The translations under genes and the position numbers were made by a program. A model generated the notes under the pieces. The model did not search any database. It was not told the DNA's origin and was given only the letters and a program-made list of their open reading frames with translations. Positions 17,815 through 26,260 of a stretch of 48,689 nucleotides of DNA are shown here, in pieces. Positions within the stretch are counted from its first letter, which is position 1; each line of letters opens with the position of its first letter. This DNA is from Pseudomonadota bacterium (GTDB taxonomy: Bacteria > Myxococcota_A > Polyangia > Polyangiales > Polyangiaceae), in assembly GCA_023398955.1 (NCBI GenBank), contig JAEWRL010000041.1, forward strand, positions 1 through 48,689. The letters run 5' to 3'.

Positions 17815-17964
17815 TCGGAGACGTCCGGTTGCGCCCCCATGCCAGTGTCTCTTGATGCCGACCCCACAAACCGAAGCGTCGATCGGGTGCTGGCTTGTCT
17901 CGGCATGCTTGATGACGCGGCCCCCTTCTTCGCCGACACAGTTAGGCTCCCGGGTCGCTCGTGA
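17173..17964 (+). CDS. HTH transposase-like protein, C-terminally truncated
   Basis: The 263-aa frame starts at ATG 17173. Residues about 70-160 carry two helix-turn-helix units: VATAFGCDVRTVRRNQSRF and MARRLGVNDKAVRKQLRRLG. A linker with two ADPNLSG repeats follows, then DRVLACLGMLDDAAPFF, which resembles the entry to the catalytic part of a large transposase-like family. The frame stops 20 residues later, so the catalytic domain is gone. It may be the surviving head of an insertion element; whether it is still made as a DNA-binding protein is unknown. Confidence 0.65.
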   Translation: MAPTMQQGDLFERDEIDSGKAVAIAINDRCRVQTSNGYRVVTVCGLTLAHYAVEDRMGEAHAMVSLVDQWWAKQYEVATAFGCDVRTVRRNQSRFGSGGLAALGRKAGYPKGAPRLSASRTKLVSKWRAEGVPIRTMARRLGVNDKAVRKQLRRLGWSPEQAEQLSLDLKPAAADPNLSGPPQGQCSVDPEIPAGAAEDPLQAATESADPNLSGSETSGCAPMPVSLDADPTNRSVDRVLACLGMLDDAAPFFADTVRLPGRS

Positions 17965-18020
17965 GGCCGGGAAGCACCCAATCCCTCGTGGAAGAGAGCC
18001 CACAGGCAACTGGTGTTTCG

Positions 18021-18521
18021 ATGCACTCGGCGCGGCTGCAAATCTGTCCCCCATTGCCGTCCGCCAGCGACGCCTGCGCGAGCGAGGATGGGACTCGTTC
18101 ACCAGGCAGTGAGCGCTGCGCGCCCGGAGCACAGACTCGAGCCGATGCGCGGCTGCCGCGCGCTCCGATCTACCTTCCTGCGAGCGATGAGCCTCGATGG
18201 CGTTTCATCACTCACGGCTACTGGGAGGGGGTTGTTGGGGAGGTGCGTGATGACGAATTTGACGCCACGCTGGTCGACATTCATGGCAACGAGGACGACG
18301 TCTCGCTCACTTTCCCGCGCGAAGACGTATCCCTTCAGGACCTGCCGCTGCTCCAGCCGGGCGCCGTGTTTTATTGGGTCGTCGGATGCCAAGAGAGTGC
18401 CGTGGGGCAGCGTTCGCGGGTCGCTGAGACAAAGTTCCGGCGCCTGCCGGTCAGGCGAGCCAAGGATTGGGAGCAGGCCGCGCAGCAGGCGCGAAAGATC
18501 CGTGGCGAGCTCGGGCTTTGA
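18021..18521 (+). CDS. Small protein of unknown function coupled to an MBL-fold gene
   Basis: The conserved-looking part (from about 18170) reads EPRWRFITHGYWEGVVGEV, a beta-rich segment with FDATLVDIHGNEDDVSLTF, and a helical tail KDWEQAAQQARKIRGELGL. The N-terminal 50 residues from the ATG at 18021 are low complexity and probably not original, so the true start is uncertain. Its stop overlaps a TTG start of the MBL-fold gene (TTGA), which argues for a real two-gene unit. I do not recognise the family. Confidence 0.5.
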   Translation: MHSARLQICPPLPSASDACASEDGTRSPGSERCAPGAQTRADARLPRAPIYLPASDEPRWRFITHGYWEGVVGEVRDDEFDATLVDIHGNEDDVSLTFPREDVSLQDLPLLQPGAVFYWVVGCQESAVGQRSRVAETKFRRLPVRRAKDWEQAAQQARKIRGELGL

Positions 18522-19024
18522 GGGACTTGCCTGCCGGGACTGACGCTGAGCTGCACGTCTTCGGACCGGGCTACGGCGAATCGCTCCTCGTCCACTTAGG
18601 GTGTGGCGAGTGGATGATCGTCGATGCGTGTCGTCAGAGGGGCAAGCCGCCCGCGGCATTGAAGTGGTTGGATGATCTTGGAGTCGACGTTGCCACGGCG
18701 GTGAAGCTCGTGGTTGCGACGCACTGGCACGACGATCACGTGAGAGGGCTGGCCGAGACACTTCGGGCCTGCGACGGTGCCAGTTTCGTCTGCTCGAGCG
18801 TGCTGCTGTCCGGCGAGCGGCGTTGGCCTACTCCTCTGCGCGACACTGCCGTCAGCGTTACAGGCCGTCCGACAAGGTTGTGGCGTGGGCCATGCAAGAC
18901 AAGCGAGCCTCAACCCCAGCGCGGATGGGGCACGTCCAGATGCGAGCTCCGGCCCTGGGCAGGGGCACTTGGAGCGTTGAGCTTCGTGGGGGGGGCCTGC
19001 GAGCTGGCGGCGCTCGCTGACTGA
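18518..19024 (+). pseudogene. Metallo-beta-lactamase-fold hydrolase, broken after the first third
   Basis: From the TTG at 18518 the product reads DAELHVFGPGYGESLLVHLG, CGEWMIVDAC and LVVATHWHDDHVRGLAETL. The HxHxDH metal-binding motif (THWHDDH) and the preceding IVDA strand are those of the MBL fold. After about 18830 the homologous-looking reading is lost and the frame becomes low complexity; pieces continue in other frames (WAMQDKR near 18888). The family would need about 300-400 residues plus two further His/Asp ligands, so the gene is inactive as it stands. Confidence 0.7.
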
Positions 19025-19451
19025 GCGTTGCTCCAGGAGAAGGGGGTCGGGGCAATCGAGCTGGTACTCCTAACGCCATCGAACAAGGGCACCGATGTCT
19101 CCGTGGCTTCGAGCATCAGCGATGTGGTTGCGGTGGCGGAAGCGGACGGGAACATCGGCCCGGTCGTGACGAGCTACACTCGTCCTCAGAACGCCGAGCG
19201 GCTTTCTCTTCACTGGCGCTGAACGTGTACCCGGTGACCCTCGTCGTGGAGGGAACGTGAGCGCGGGCCGCTCCAGCAGACTTTGGCGAGCCTGGGCCCG
19301 AGCTCGCGTCGGTTGACGATTCGGCGGTGGTTCGCCGTGGTGAATCCTAGTTCCCTGAGATCACGCTTGACGATCCGGACTCCTTGGATGGCCCGCACCG
19401 CCCCCGGGCGCGCCCTCGCCTACGGCTTGTGCTAGTCTCCGTGCGGCCGCG
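19025..19451. other. Remnant DNA and probable promoter region of the helicase cluster
   Basis: A 64-codon frame (19028-19222) with no start support may be the decayed end of the MBL-fold gene. The last 200 bases precede the first gene of the helicase cluster and should hold its promoter. A TTGACG occurs at 19367, but no -10 element lies at a good distance, so I do not call a promoter. Confidence 0.35.
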
Positions 19452-19949
19452 ATGACTCCCGAACAACGACAAGAGGAAATCAGCAAGGCGTATCTGCACG
19501 CCGTTGCAGCCAGGTGCGGCTTCGCCGTGGGCAGTTGGAGCCAAGATCATGGCTGTGTCGACACGACGGTCGGCGCCGCTGGTCCTCTCGGTCGCGGCAG
19601 CCTCGCTAGGCCGAAAGTAGACGTCCAGCTCAAGGCGACGACACAGGTCGGCATCGAGCACGAGGACTACGTTTCATGGACTCTCGATCGAGAGCACTAC
19701 GATCAGTTGCGCGCTCAGGCCCACGTTCCCCACCTGCTGGTATTGCTCCTGCTTCCGGCAGAGATCGACGATAGTGTGGAACACACTGTGGAGTACCTGA
19801 AGATCAGGCGTTGCGCGTATTGGGTCAAGGTGACGGGCATGGGGCCGACGGACAAGGCGAGCAAGACCATACGCTTGCCCAAGTCTCAGGTGTTCTCGCC
19901 TGCCGGCCTTCAGGCCATATTGCAGCAGATCAGCGAGGAGGCCTTCTAG
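19452..19949 (+). CDS. DUF4365 protein, PD-(D/E)XK nuclease-like fold
   Basis: The 165-aa protein matches the DUF4365 layout: an N-terminal helix (QRQEEISKAYLHAVAARCGF), GSWSQDHGCVDTTV (the D strand) and PKVDVQLKATTQ, whose V-Q-L-K is the Q-x-K version of the restriction-endonuclease active site. A block LRAQAHVPHLLVLLLLP and CAYWVKVTGM follow. The domain occurs alone or fused in defence islands and is presumed to cleave nucleic acid. It is the first gene of the plus-strand cluster; the next start follows its stop within 2 bases, behind a GAGGAGG. Confidence 0.8.
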   Translation: MTPEQRQEEISKAYLHAVAARCGFAVGSWSQDHGCVDTTVGAAGPLGRGSLARPKVDVQLKATTQVGIEHEDYVSWTLDREHYDQLRAQAHVPHLLVLLLLPAEIDDSVEHTVEYLKIRRCAYWVKVTGMGPTDKASKTIRLPKSQVFSPAGLQAILQQISEEAF

Positions 19950-19951
19950 TG

Positions 19952-21055
19952 ATGGATCGCTTCGCAGATATCGCAGGCATCAAGCCTGCCGTCGTTCAGG
20001 AGCTTTTGCGCAGCCGTGGTTGGAAGCTCGTTGGTTCCTCGGACACCATTGCAGTGTACCAGCGCCATGGGTACGAGCTCGAGGTTCCCCTTCACGAGCA
20101 CTACGCCGACTACTCGCGGCGGATGACAGAGCTTGTCGAGCCCCTGGCGAAGCTCGAGTCCATGTCCGTACACGCCTTGCTCGATGAGCTCTCACGGCCA
20201 CCGTGTGACGTGCTAGCGCTTCGCATTCAGTCCGATCTTGCAGCCACGGGAACCTTGCCCCTCAATGACGCTATCCGGTTCCGAGAAGGCGCGAAGAACC
20301 TCATTCTCTCTGCGGCCCACAGCGTGATCGCGCCGCAGGCGTACTTCCCAAGGCTAGGGCGTGCCGAAGCCTTGGAGCTTGTGGCGGGCGTCCACGAGGG
20401 GCAAACCCAGCGCGGTAGCTTCGTCGCCAGGTTCCTGGTTCCCGTGGCGCCAAAGGTTGGCGAGCTGGAGCTGGGCGAACCCTTCGGTAGGAGGGTGACA
20501 ACCCGCCTCATGCAGGCCCTTGACCGAGTTTGCCGTGTTCGCTCTCTCGGATCCTATGACGAGTTGCTGGAGATGCAGAAGCTGGGTGTCAGTGGGAACC
20601 TGCTGAGTGCTCTCGATTCGATGCAGCCTCCGGGGGGCAGCGGAGCGATCGAGCTTTGTATGTCTTGGGCGCGCAACCGTCCGGTTCCTGAGACGGCGTC
20701 ATCCGTGCGATTCCCGAGCGAGGCGCTCGTCGGGCTCGGGGCAGTCGCGGAGGCCATGCGCAGCCGTGCCGAGACGCGCGGATTCGAGATGCAGGGGTAC
20801 GTCGCGAAGCTGGCTCGACCACCGGGTGAGTCTGGAGGAGAGGGCGACGTGGTCATCGTGTCGGCAACTGCCGATACCCCGGACCTCAGAAGCGTCTCAG
20901 TGCATCTCGACGCGGACTCGTATCAAGATGCCATCCGCGCCCACGACTGCGGGCATCTGGTGCGGGTCGTGGGCTCCCTCGTGAAGGACGGGCGTCGCTG
21001 GAGGCTGAAGCGGGTATCCGGCCTGGAGGTCGTGCCTGACGGGGATGCAGAGTAG
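19952..21055 (+). CDS. Unknown 367-aa protein of the helicase cluster
   Basis: I do not recognise a family. The ATG at 19952 is preceded by an in-frame GTG and a strong GAGGAGG, and follows the DUF4365 stop directly, so the two are co-translated. The N-terminus (RFADIAGIKPAVVQELLRSR) looks helical, with a turn like a DNA-binding or winged unit. The next 60 residues (YELEVPLHEHYADYSRRM) suggest a small alpha/beta element. The C-terminal third (GYVAKLARPPGESGGEGDVVIVSATAD) looks like an all-beta domain. Codon structure is good to the end. Adaptor or specificity subunit is a guess from position. Confidence 0.7.
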   Translation: MDRFADIAGIKPAVVQELLRSRGWKLVGSSDTIAVYQRHGYELEVPLHEHYADYSRRMTELVEPLAKLESMSVHALLDELSRPPCDVLALRIQSDLAATGTLPLNDAIRFREGAKNLILSAAHSVIAPQAYFPRLGRAEALELVAGVHEGQTQRGSFVARFLVPVAPKVGELELGEPFGRRVTTRLMQALDRVCRVRSLGSYDELLEMQKLGVSGNLLSALDSMQPPGGSGAIELCMSWARNRPVPETASSVRFPSEALVGLGAVAEAMRSRAETRGFEMQGYVAKLARPPGESGGEGDVVIVSATADTPDLRSVSVHLDADSYQDAIRAHDCGHLVRVVGSLVKDGRRWRLKRVSGLEVVPDGDAE

Positions 21056-21159
21056 GCCCACGACGCCGAGTTTCTGCTCGCCCGTGAGCCAAGACCTCTC
21101 GGAAGCGCATCTACGGGCTCTTTGGGCTCCGACGGACGTATGGTACACCTGGCCGAATC

Positions 21160-21561
21160 GTGACTCTCTTCGCTGAACCCGCGCGGCGCACCTACGAGGA
21201 TGCAGAAACCCTGCTTGAGATCGGTCGCCTGGCAACCCCCGACCACTTGTACGGCCTTGCTTGCGAGTGTGCCCTCAAGGCAATTCTCGCGGGTCTGGGG
21301 GTTATCGCCACGACTTGTCCCCCAAGGCAATTCAAGGTTCACATGCCCCAGCTCTGGAACGAGTACTTGGCGGTCTTGTCCGGACGTGTCGCGAGCGGAC
21401 TCGCCGTTGCGACTACGAATCCCTTCGCGGCGTGGAAGGTCGAGGATCGATACCGAGACGATGCGGATTTCACCACCCAGCGGGTTCGGGGACACCGCTT
21501 TGGTGCGCAGCAGGCCATGGCGCTTCTCCAGCGGGCACAGACCGAAGGAATCGTAGAATGA
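21160..21561 (+). CDS. HEPN-like small protein
   Basis: The 133-aa product starts with the GTG at 21160. Its helices RRTYEDAETLLEIGRL and DHLYGLACECALKAILAG match the first two helices of HEPN-type proteins (a stretch of the type G-L-A-x-E-C-A-L-K). The later RYRDDADF segment fits the third. A canonical RNase motif Rx4-6H is not clear: the closest is RVRGH, with three residues between, so an RNase activity is uncertain. It overlaps the ParA-like start by ATGA. In other contexts such proteins act as toxins or as partners of nucleotidyltransferases. Confidence 0.6.
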   Translation: MTLFAEPARRTYEDAETLLEIGRLATPDHLYGLACECALKAILAGLGVIATTCPPRQFKVHMPQLWNEYLAVLSGRVASGLAVATTNPFAAWKVEDRYRDDADFTTQRVRGHRFGAQQAMALLQRAQTEGIVE

Positions 21562-22862
21562 TTGTCCGCTTCGAACAGGCATGGTGCGATACCCTCGAAG
21601 CATTGAGGCGCAATCGGCAGGGCGTGTTGCGCGAAGTGGGCAGAGTCGTGCTGGTCCGAGATCTCTTCGGGCGGCTCCACCTTGCGTTGGAACGTGCGGC
21701 GAGGGCTGAGCACCTGGACGTGTTGCTCGAGGAGATTGCTGGCTCGGCTGGTCCCTTCTGGTCAGGGCAAGTCTTGGATGGCGAAACCATGTACGCGTCG
21801 GAGCATGTCTTCGAGTCGCCGGACAGGGTGGACTTGGGCGCGGGGCTCTGGGGAGTGGAGCGCTCCGTCATCGGTGCGGAGTGGGGGCGAGGGCCTCTTC
21901 CCAATCGGGGACTCCGGCCACCCAGGGCAACGCTCTACGGGTTGAAGGGCGGCGTGGGGCGCTCCACGGCGCTCTCGGTGTGGGCCAGGCACTTGGCAGA
22001 GGTGGGCAAGCGCGTTCTAGTCGTGGACCTCGATCTCGAGTCGCCCGGAGTGTCGTCGTTGCTGTTGCCCGCCGAAGCGAAGTCTGATTTCGGCATCGTG
22101 GATTGGTTCGTCGAGGACGCTGTCGGCAATGCCGATCAGGAGCTGTTGCAGCTCATGGTGACGACAAGTCCCGTGGCCGGAGGGACCGCTGGCGAGGTCC
22201 TGGTGGCGCCCTGCGCGGGCACCGTCGGCAGCGACTACGTCGCCAAGCTCGCGAGGGCCTACGTGGACCTCCCGGGTCCCGATGGGCGTGGGCGTGGCTT
22301 TGCAGAGCGCTTGGCGGAGCTCATCGATCAGCTCGAGGAGACGCATCGTCCTGACGTCGTATTGCTCGACAGCCGTGCCGGCCTCCACGATCTCGCCGGC
22401 GTGGCCACGACGCGGCTGGATGCCATGACCTTTCTCTTTGCGGTGGGAACTCGGCAGACGTGGGATGGGTATCGAATCTTGCTGCGGAGCTGGGCTGGGC
22501 ACCCTTCAGTGGCCCGCGAAGTGCGCGAGCGCGTAAGGGTCGTCGCTTCCCAGATCCCCGAAACGGAGCGGACACCCTACCTCGAACGGCTGCGCGAAGC
22601 CGCATACGATGTCTTCTCCGAATCGCTCTACGAGGAAGCCGGACCCGACGATTCGGAGGCGTTCAATTTCGATGTCACGGTGACGGACGCCCCGCACGAC
22701 CCTTTGAGGATTTACTGGTCGCGCGCCCTCCAGGATTGGGAACCGACGTCCGATGCCGTCTCTCCGGAGCAGCTCGATGCGAGCTTCTCGGATTTCCTGG
22801 TTCGAGCCACTGAGCTGGTGCTCTCGGAAGGCGCCGAAACGGGAGGGATCAGAGGTGGCTGA
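21558..22862 (+). CDS. ParA/MinD-like ATPase with Arg in the P-loop
   Basis: The 434-aa protein has about 125 N-terminal residues of unknown fold, then a ParA/MinD ATPase domain: deviant Walker A KGGVGRST (about residue 130), VLVVDLDLESPGVSS (Walker A prime) and PDVVLLDSRAGLHDLAG (Walker B). The usual second lysine of the signature (KGGxGKS) is Arg here, while the first signature Lys is kept. The ATG at 21558 overlaps the HEPN-like stop (ATGA), and the next GTG lies 7 bases before its own stop, so it is the middle of a coupled trio. A role in assembling or gating a complex is inference from the family. Confidence 0.8.
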   Translation: MIVRFEQAWCDTLEALRRNRQGVLREVGRVVLVRDLFGRLHLALERAARAEHLDVLLEEIAGSAGPFWSGQVLDGETMYASEHVFESPDRVDLGAGLWGVERSVIGAEWGRGPLPNRGLRPPRATLYGLKGGVGRSTALSVWARHLAEVGKRVLVVDLDLESPGVSSLLLPAEAKSDFGIVDWFVEDAVGNADQELLQLMVTTSPVAGGTAGEVLVAPCAGTVGSDYVAKLARAYVDLPGPDGRGRGFAERLAELIDQLEETHRPDVVLLDSRAGLHDLAGVATTRLDAMTFLFAVGTRQTWDGYRILLRSWAGHPSVAREVRERVRVVASQIPETERTPYLERLREAAYDVFSESLYEEAGPDDSEAFNFDVTVTDAPHDPLRIYWSRALQDWEPTSDAVSPEQLDASFSDFLVRATELVLSEGAETGGIRGG

Positions 22863-24240
22863 GCGGCACCCTACACCCAGCCCGGAGCTGCTACGAAGTG
22901 CCATCCTGAACAGCGTCCCTGAGGTGCCCGCCGCCTTCGACGACGTGCCGACCAAGTACCTCTATGTTCCTTCGCGTCACGTCCGCGCGCTGGACCCGAA
23001 TGGCATGCTCGTCACGGGGATACGTGGCGCTGGAAAGAGCTTCTGGTGGTTCGCGCTGCAAGAGCCTGCCATTCGCGAGGCCGTGGTAAGGCCAGGTATC
23101 GACGTTTCGCTGGGTTTTGGCCAGGGCCACAATTCGAGCTGGCCCGATCGGGACGAGCTCGAGCAACTCCTCGCTTTGAAGAAGAAGCCGCGACTGATTT
23201 GGAAAGCGGTGGTGCTGCGCCAGATCGCACCCGATGCTGCCGCTTTCGGGGGTTGGGCTGAACGGGTGGATTGGGTCGAAGCGAACCCCTCGTCGGTGGC
23301 GCGCGAGCTCCGGGAGTTCGATGCCCGGTTGAGTCAGCAGCAGCGCATGCACGTCGTGCTCTTCGATGCGCTCGATAGGACTGCTGATTCTCGAGAGGAT
23401 CAAGAGCGGTTGCTTTCCGGGTTGCTCCAGCTGGTGCTCGAGCTGCGCTCATTCCATGCCCTGCGCGCCAAGGTCTTCGCGCGACCGGACATGCTGGAAG
23501 GTTCGACCGTCAAGGCCTTTCCCGACGCTTCGAAGGTTCTGGCATCAGCGGTCAAACTGGAGTGGAGCACCCTCGATCTCTTCGGGTTGCTCTTTCAGTA
23601 TCTGGGCAACGGCGACGATGCCGACGCAGCGATGGCGTTTCGTCGTTTCGCGGAGCGCGCCGAGCCGCGCGAGCCATGGCCAGGATTGTGGGTGGTGCCC
23701 AGCGCGCTTCGGGAAGACAGCGCGAGGCAGAAGAGCGTGTTCGACGCGATTGCCGGACCGTACATGGGAACCAACGCCAGGCGGGGAATGACGTACACTT
23801 GGGTGCCCAATCATCTTTGCGATGCGCTCGATACAGTCAGCCCCCGCAGCTTCCTGGCTGCCATCGGCGGGGCCGCGCAAGTTCCGAGCGAGCACAAGTT
23901 TGCCTTGCATTGGAAGGGGCTTCACGAGGGCGTGCGGCACGCGTCCCGCATACGGGTCGAGGAGATACAGGAGGATCTGCCATGGGCTCACCAGGCCATG
24001 GGCATGCTCGAGAACCTGGTCGTCCCATGCACTCGAGCTCAGGTCTTCTCGGCCTGGCGGAAGGGGAGGCTTTTCGAGGGTGCGTCCAGTCCCCTGCCAC
24101 CGGACCCGGAGGGCGTCATGGAGGAATTGAAGCGCACCGGAATCCTCAAGGTGCTCGCTGATGGAAGGATCAACATCCCTGACGTGTACCGGCTCGGCTT
24201 TGGTCTTCGCCGAAAGGGTGGCTTCGCCCCAAGGCGGTAG
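22855..24240 (+). CDS. P-loop ATPase of the helicase cluster
   Basis: The 461-aa product starts with the GTG at 22855, overlapping the ParA-like gene by 8 bp. Walker A is VTGIRGAGKSFWW (about residues 52-64) and Walker B is MHVVLFDALDRT (about 164-175). The remainder is helical with a possible winged-helix end (GVMEELKRTGILKVLADGRINIP). The pattern resembles KAP/STAND-like NTPases, but I cannot name the family. A 280-base gap without recognisable content separates it from the helicase gene. Confidence 0.75.
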   Translation: MAERHPTPSPELLRSAILNSVPEVPAAFDDVPTKYLYVPSRHVRALDPNGMLVTGIRGAGKSFWWFALQEPAIREAVVRPGIDVSLGFGQGHNSSWPDRDELEQLLALKKKPRLIWKAVVLRQIAPDAAAFGGWAERVDWVEANPSSVARELREFDARLSQQQRMHVVLFDALDRTADSREDQERLLSGLLQLVLELRSFHALRAKVFARPDMLEGSTVKAFPDASKVLASAVKLEWSTLDLFGLLFQYLGNGDDADAAMAFRRFAERAEPREPWPGLWVVPSALREDSARQKSVFDAIAGPYMGTNARRGMTYTWVPNHLCDALDTVSPRSFLAAIGGAAQVPSEHKFALHWKGLHEGVRHASRIRVEEIQEDLPWAHQAMGMLENLVVPCTRAQVFSAWRKGRLFEGASSPLPPDPEGVMEELKRTGILKVLADGRINIPDVYRLGFGLRRKGGFAPRR

Positions 24241-24520
24241 TTGGGCACGCGTCGGTAGGGGTACCGCAGGGGTCGCGAAGCTGGCTCGCCCGTCCGGTCC
24301 AGGTCTTCAAGTTCCGACTCCGAAGGAGGGGAGTCGACATCGCCTGCCCGCTTGGGCGTGTCGGTGGTAGCGAGGGATGCCCGACCTGGGGTAATCTTCG
24401 CTCCAACTATTCGATCATGTTCTCCCAGGTCTCGTCGTTCGTACTCCCAAAGGTCGGATCCGGTTCTCAGGCAATGACTCGCGATCCATGGGGCCTGCTT
24501 CGGTTCCTGAGGGGGCCCCC

Positions 24521-26260
24521 ATGATCCCCGCCCTCGTCGCCGAAGAGATCCGCGAGACGATCCTCGACTACCTGAGGACCACCTGGGCGCTCTCCAATCG
24601 CGAGCTCGAGGCCGCGCTCTTTCGTTTCCTGGAGGGAGCCGGCGACCCTTCGACGAGCATCTTCAAGGGGCCCTACCTCACGCTCCGGCTGCCCTTCGCG
24701 CCGAAGCCACCGGACGCCCCGGTGCCCCTCGACGTCCGCCCGCCCTATGATCCGTACCTGCATCAGCTCCAGGCGTGGCAGCGCCTGAGCAGCCGCGACG
24801 GCGCCGAGCCGCAAGCGACAATCGTGACGACCGGCACGGGCTCGGGGAAGACCGAGTGCTTCCTCTATCCCGTGCTCGACCATTGCAGCCGTGCCTTGGT
24901 GCGAGGGGACGGGGGCATCAAGGCCATCATCCTCTATCCGACGAACGCCCTCGCGGCGGATCAAGCGCGGCGCATCGCGGAGATCGTCCACGCGGAGGCG
25001 CGCCTGAGCAGTAGGCTGCGCGTGGGCATGTACGTCGGTGAGCAGGGCAAGCACCGCGAAATGGGCGCGGACAACGTCATCGATAACCGCGAGCGGCTGC
25101 AGAAGGAGCCGCCGGACACTCTGCTCACCAATTACCGCATGCTCGATCTGCTCCTGCTGCGCCCCAAGGACCAGGCGCTCTGGGCCCAAAACCGCGCTGG
25201 CACGCTGCGCTACCTGGTGCTCGACGAGCTTCATACATACGACGGCGCGCAAGGCACCGATGTCGCTTGCCTCTTTCGGCGCCTCACGGCGCGCCTCGGC
25301 AGCCCCGAGAGCATCTGCCCCGTCGGCACCTCGGCTACGGTGGCCTCCGAGGGTGGTCACGGCCACCGGGAGCTGCTGGAGTTCGCCAGCCAGATCTTCG
25401 ACCAGCCCTTCGATGAGGACGCCGTCATCGGTGAGTCGCGGCGCAGCCCCGAAGAACTATTCGCGCTCTTCTCGGCGGCGGGGCCAGAGCGGTACCCAGG
25501 GCAAACCCTCGACCTCGAACCCGAGCCGCAGCAGGACGCCGAGGCGCACGTGCGCGCGTCGGTGCGCCACTGGTTCCCTCAGGCCGAGAGCTTGCTCCGA
25601 ACGCCAGCGGCGGAGTTCCGGGCTGCACTGGGGCAGCACGTGATGCGCCACCCGCTGGCTCGCGCCATCGTGAGGAGCGCTGCGAACCGGATTGTCGACG
25701 CGGCGCAGCTCGATGCTGCCCTCTGCCGAGCGTTGCCGGGGCTGGCAGAGCGCGAGCGCGCGGAGCGGGAGCGGCTTGTCACTAGCATGTTGACGCTGCT
25801 CTCGTGGTCGCAGCGCGCGGTGGCGGGGCGAACCATGCCTCTCTGCCACGTGCAGGTGCAGCTTTGGATCCGCGAGGTGCGCCGCCTCTTGCGCGAGGTG
25901 GCGGCGGAGCCTCGATTCGTCTGGCGCGATGAGAACCCGGACGCCGGGGCCGAGCTAGCGTTGCCGATGTACTTCTGTCGGGAGTGTGGTCACTCCGGCT
26001 GGGTGGGCAAGCGCGCGGACATGGGCACCTCGAGCCGCGTGGAGTGCGACTACAGCGAGGTCGCCAATGCCGCCCTTCACCCGCCAGCGGGACGCCGTCG
26101 TGAGCGACGAAAGGGAAGACCGCCAGCGCGAGTACTACGAGACCCACAACTTCTACGATGTGCGCGGCGAGCCTCCGCGCAACGTTTGGGTCAACCAAGA
26201 GGAGGGCTTCGGCTTCGAGCTGCTCCCAGCGCTCAGGCTACGACGGATCAACTTCGGTAG
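24521..26260 (+). pseudogene. DEAH/DUF1998 helicase, N-terminal part before a frameshift
   Basis: From ATG 24521 the product reads like the first RecA lobe of a large DEAD/DEAH helicase of the MrfA/DUF1998 type: Walker A TTGTGSGKTE (about residue 104), YPTNALAADQ, LLTNYRMLDLLLLRP, DEAH-type box LVLDELHTYDGAQGTD (about 232) and motif III GTSATVAS. After about residue 485 comes the Zn-type block YFCRECGHSGW. One extra C in 26073-26075 shifts the frame; removing it gives EVANAAFTRQRDAV continuous with the next segment. The wrong frame then runs to 26260. The second RecA lobe (motifs IV-VI) that should follow is not seen. Confidence 0.8.

Noticed and set aside
19367..19395. TTGACG as a -35 element before the helicase cluster
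   Set aside because: No acceptable -10 hexamer at 16-18 bases.
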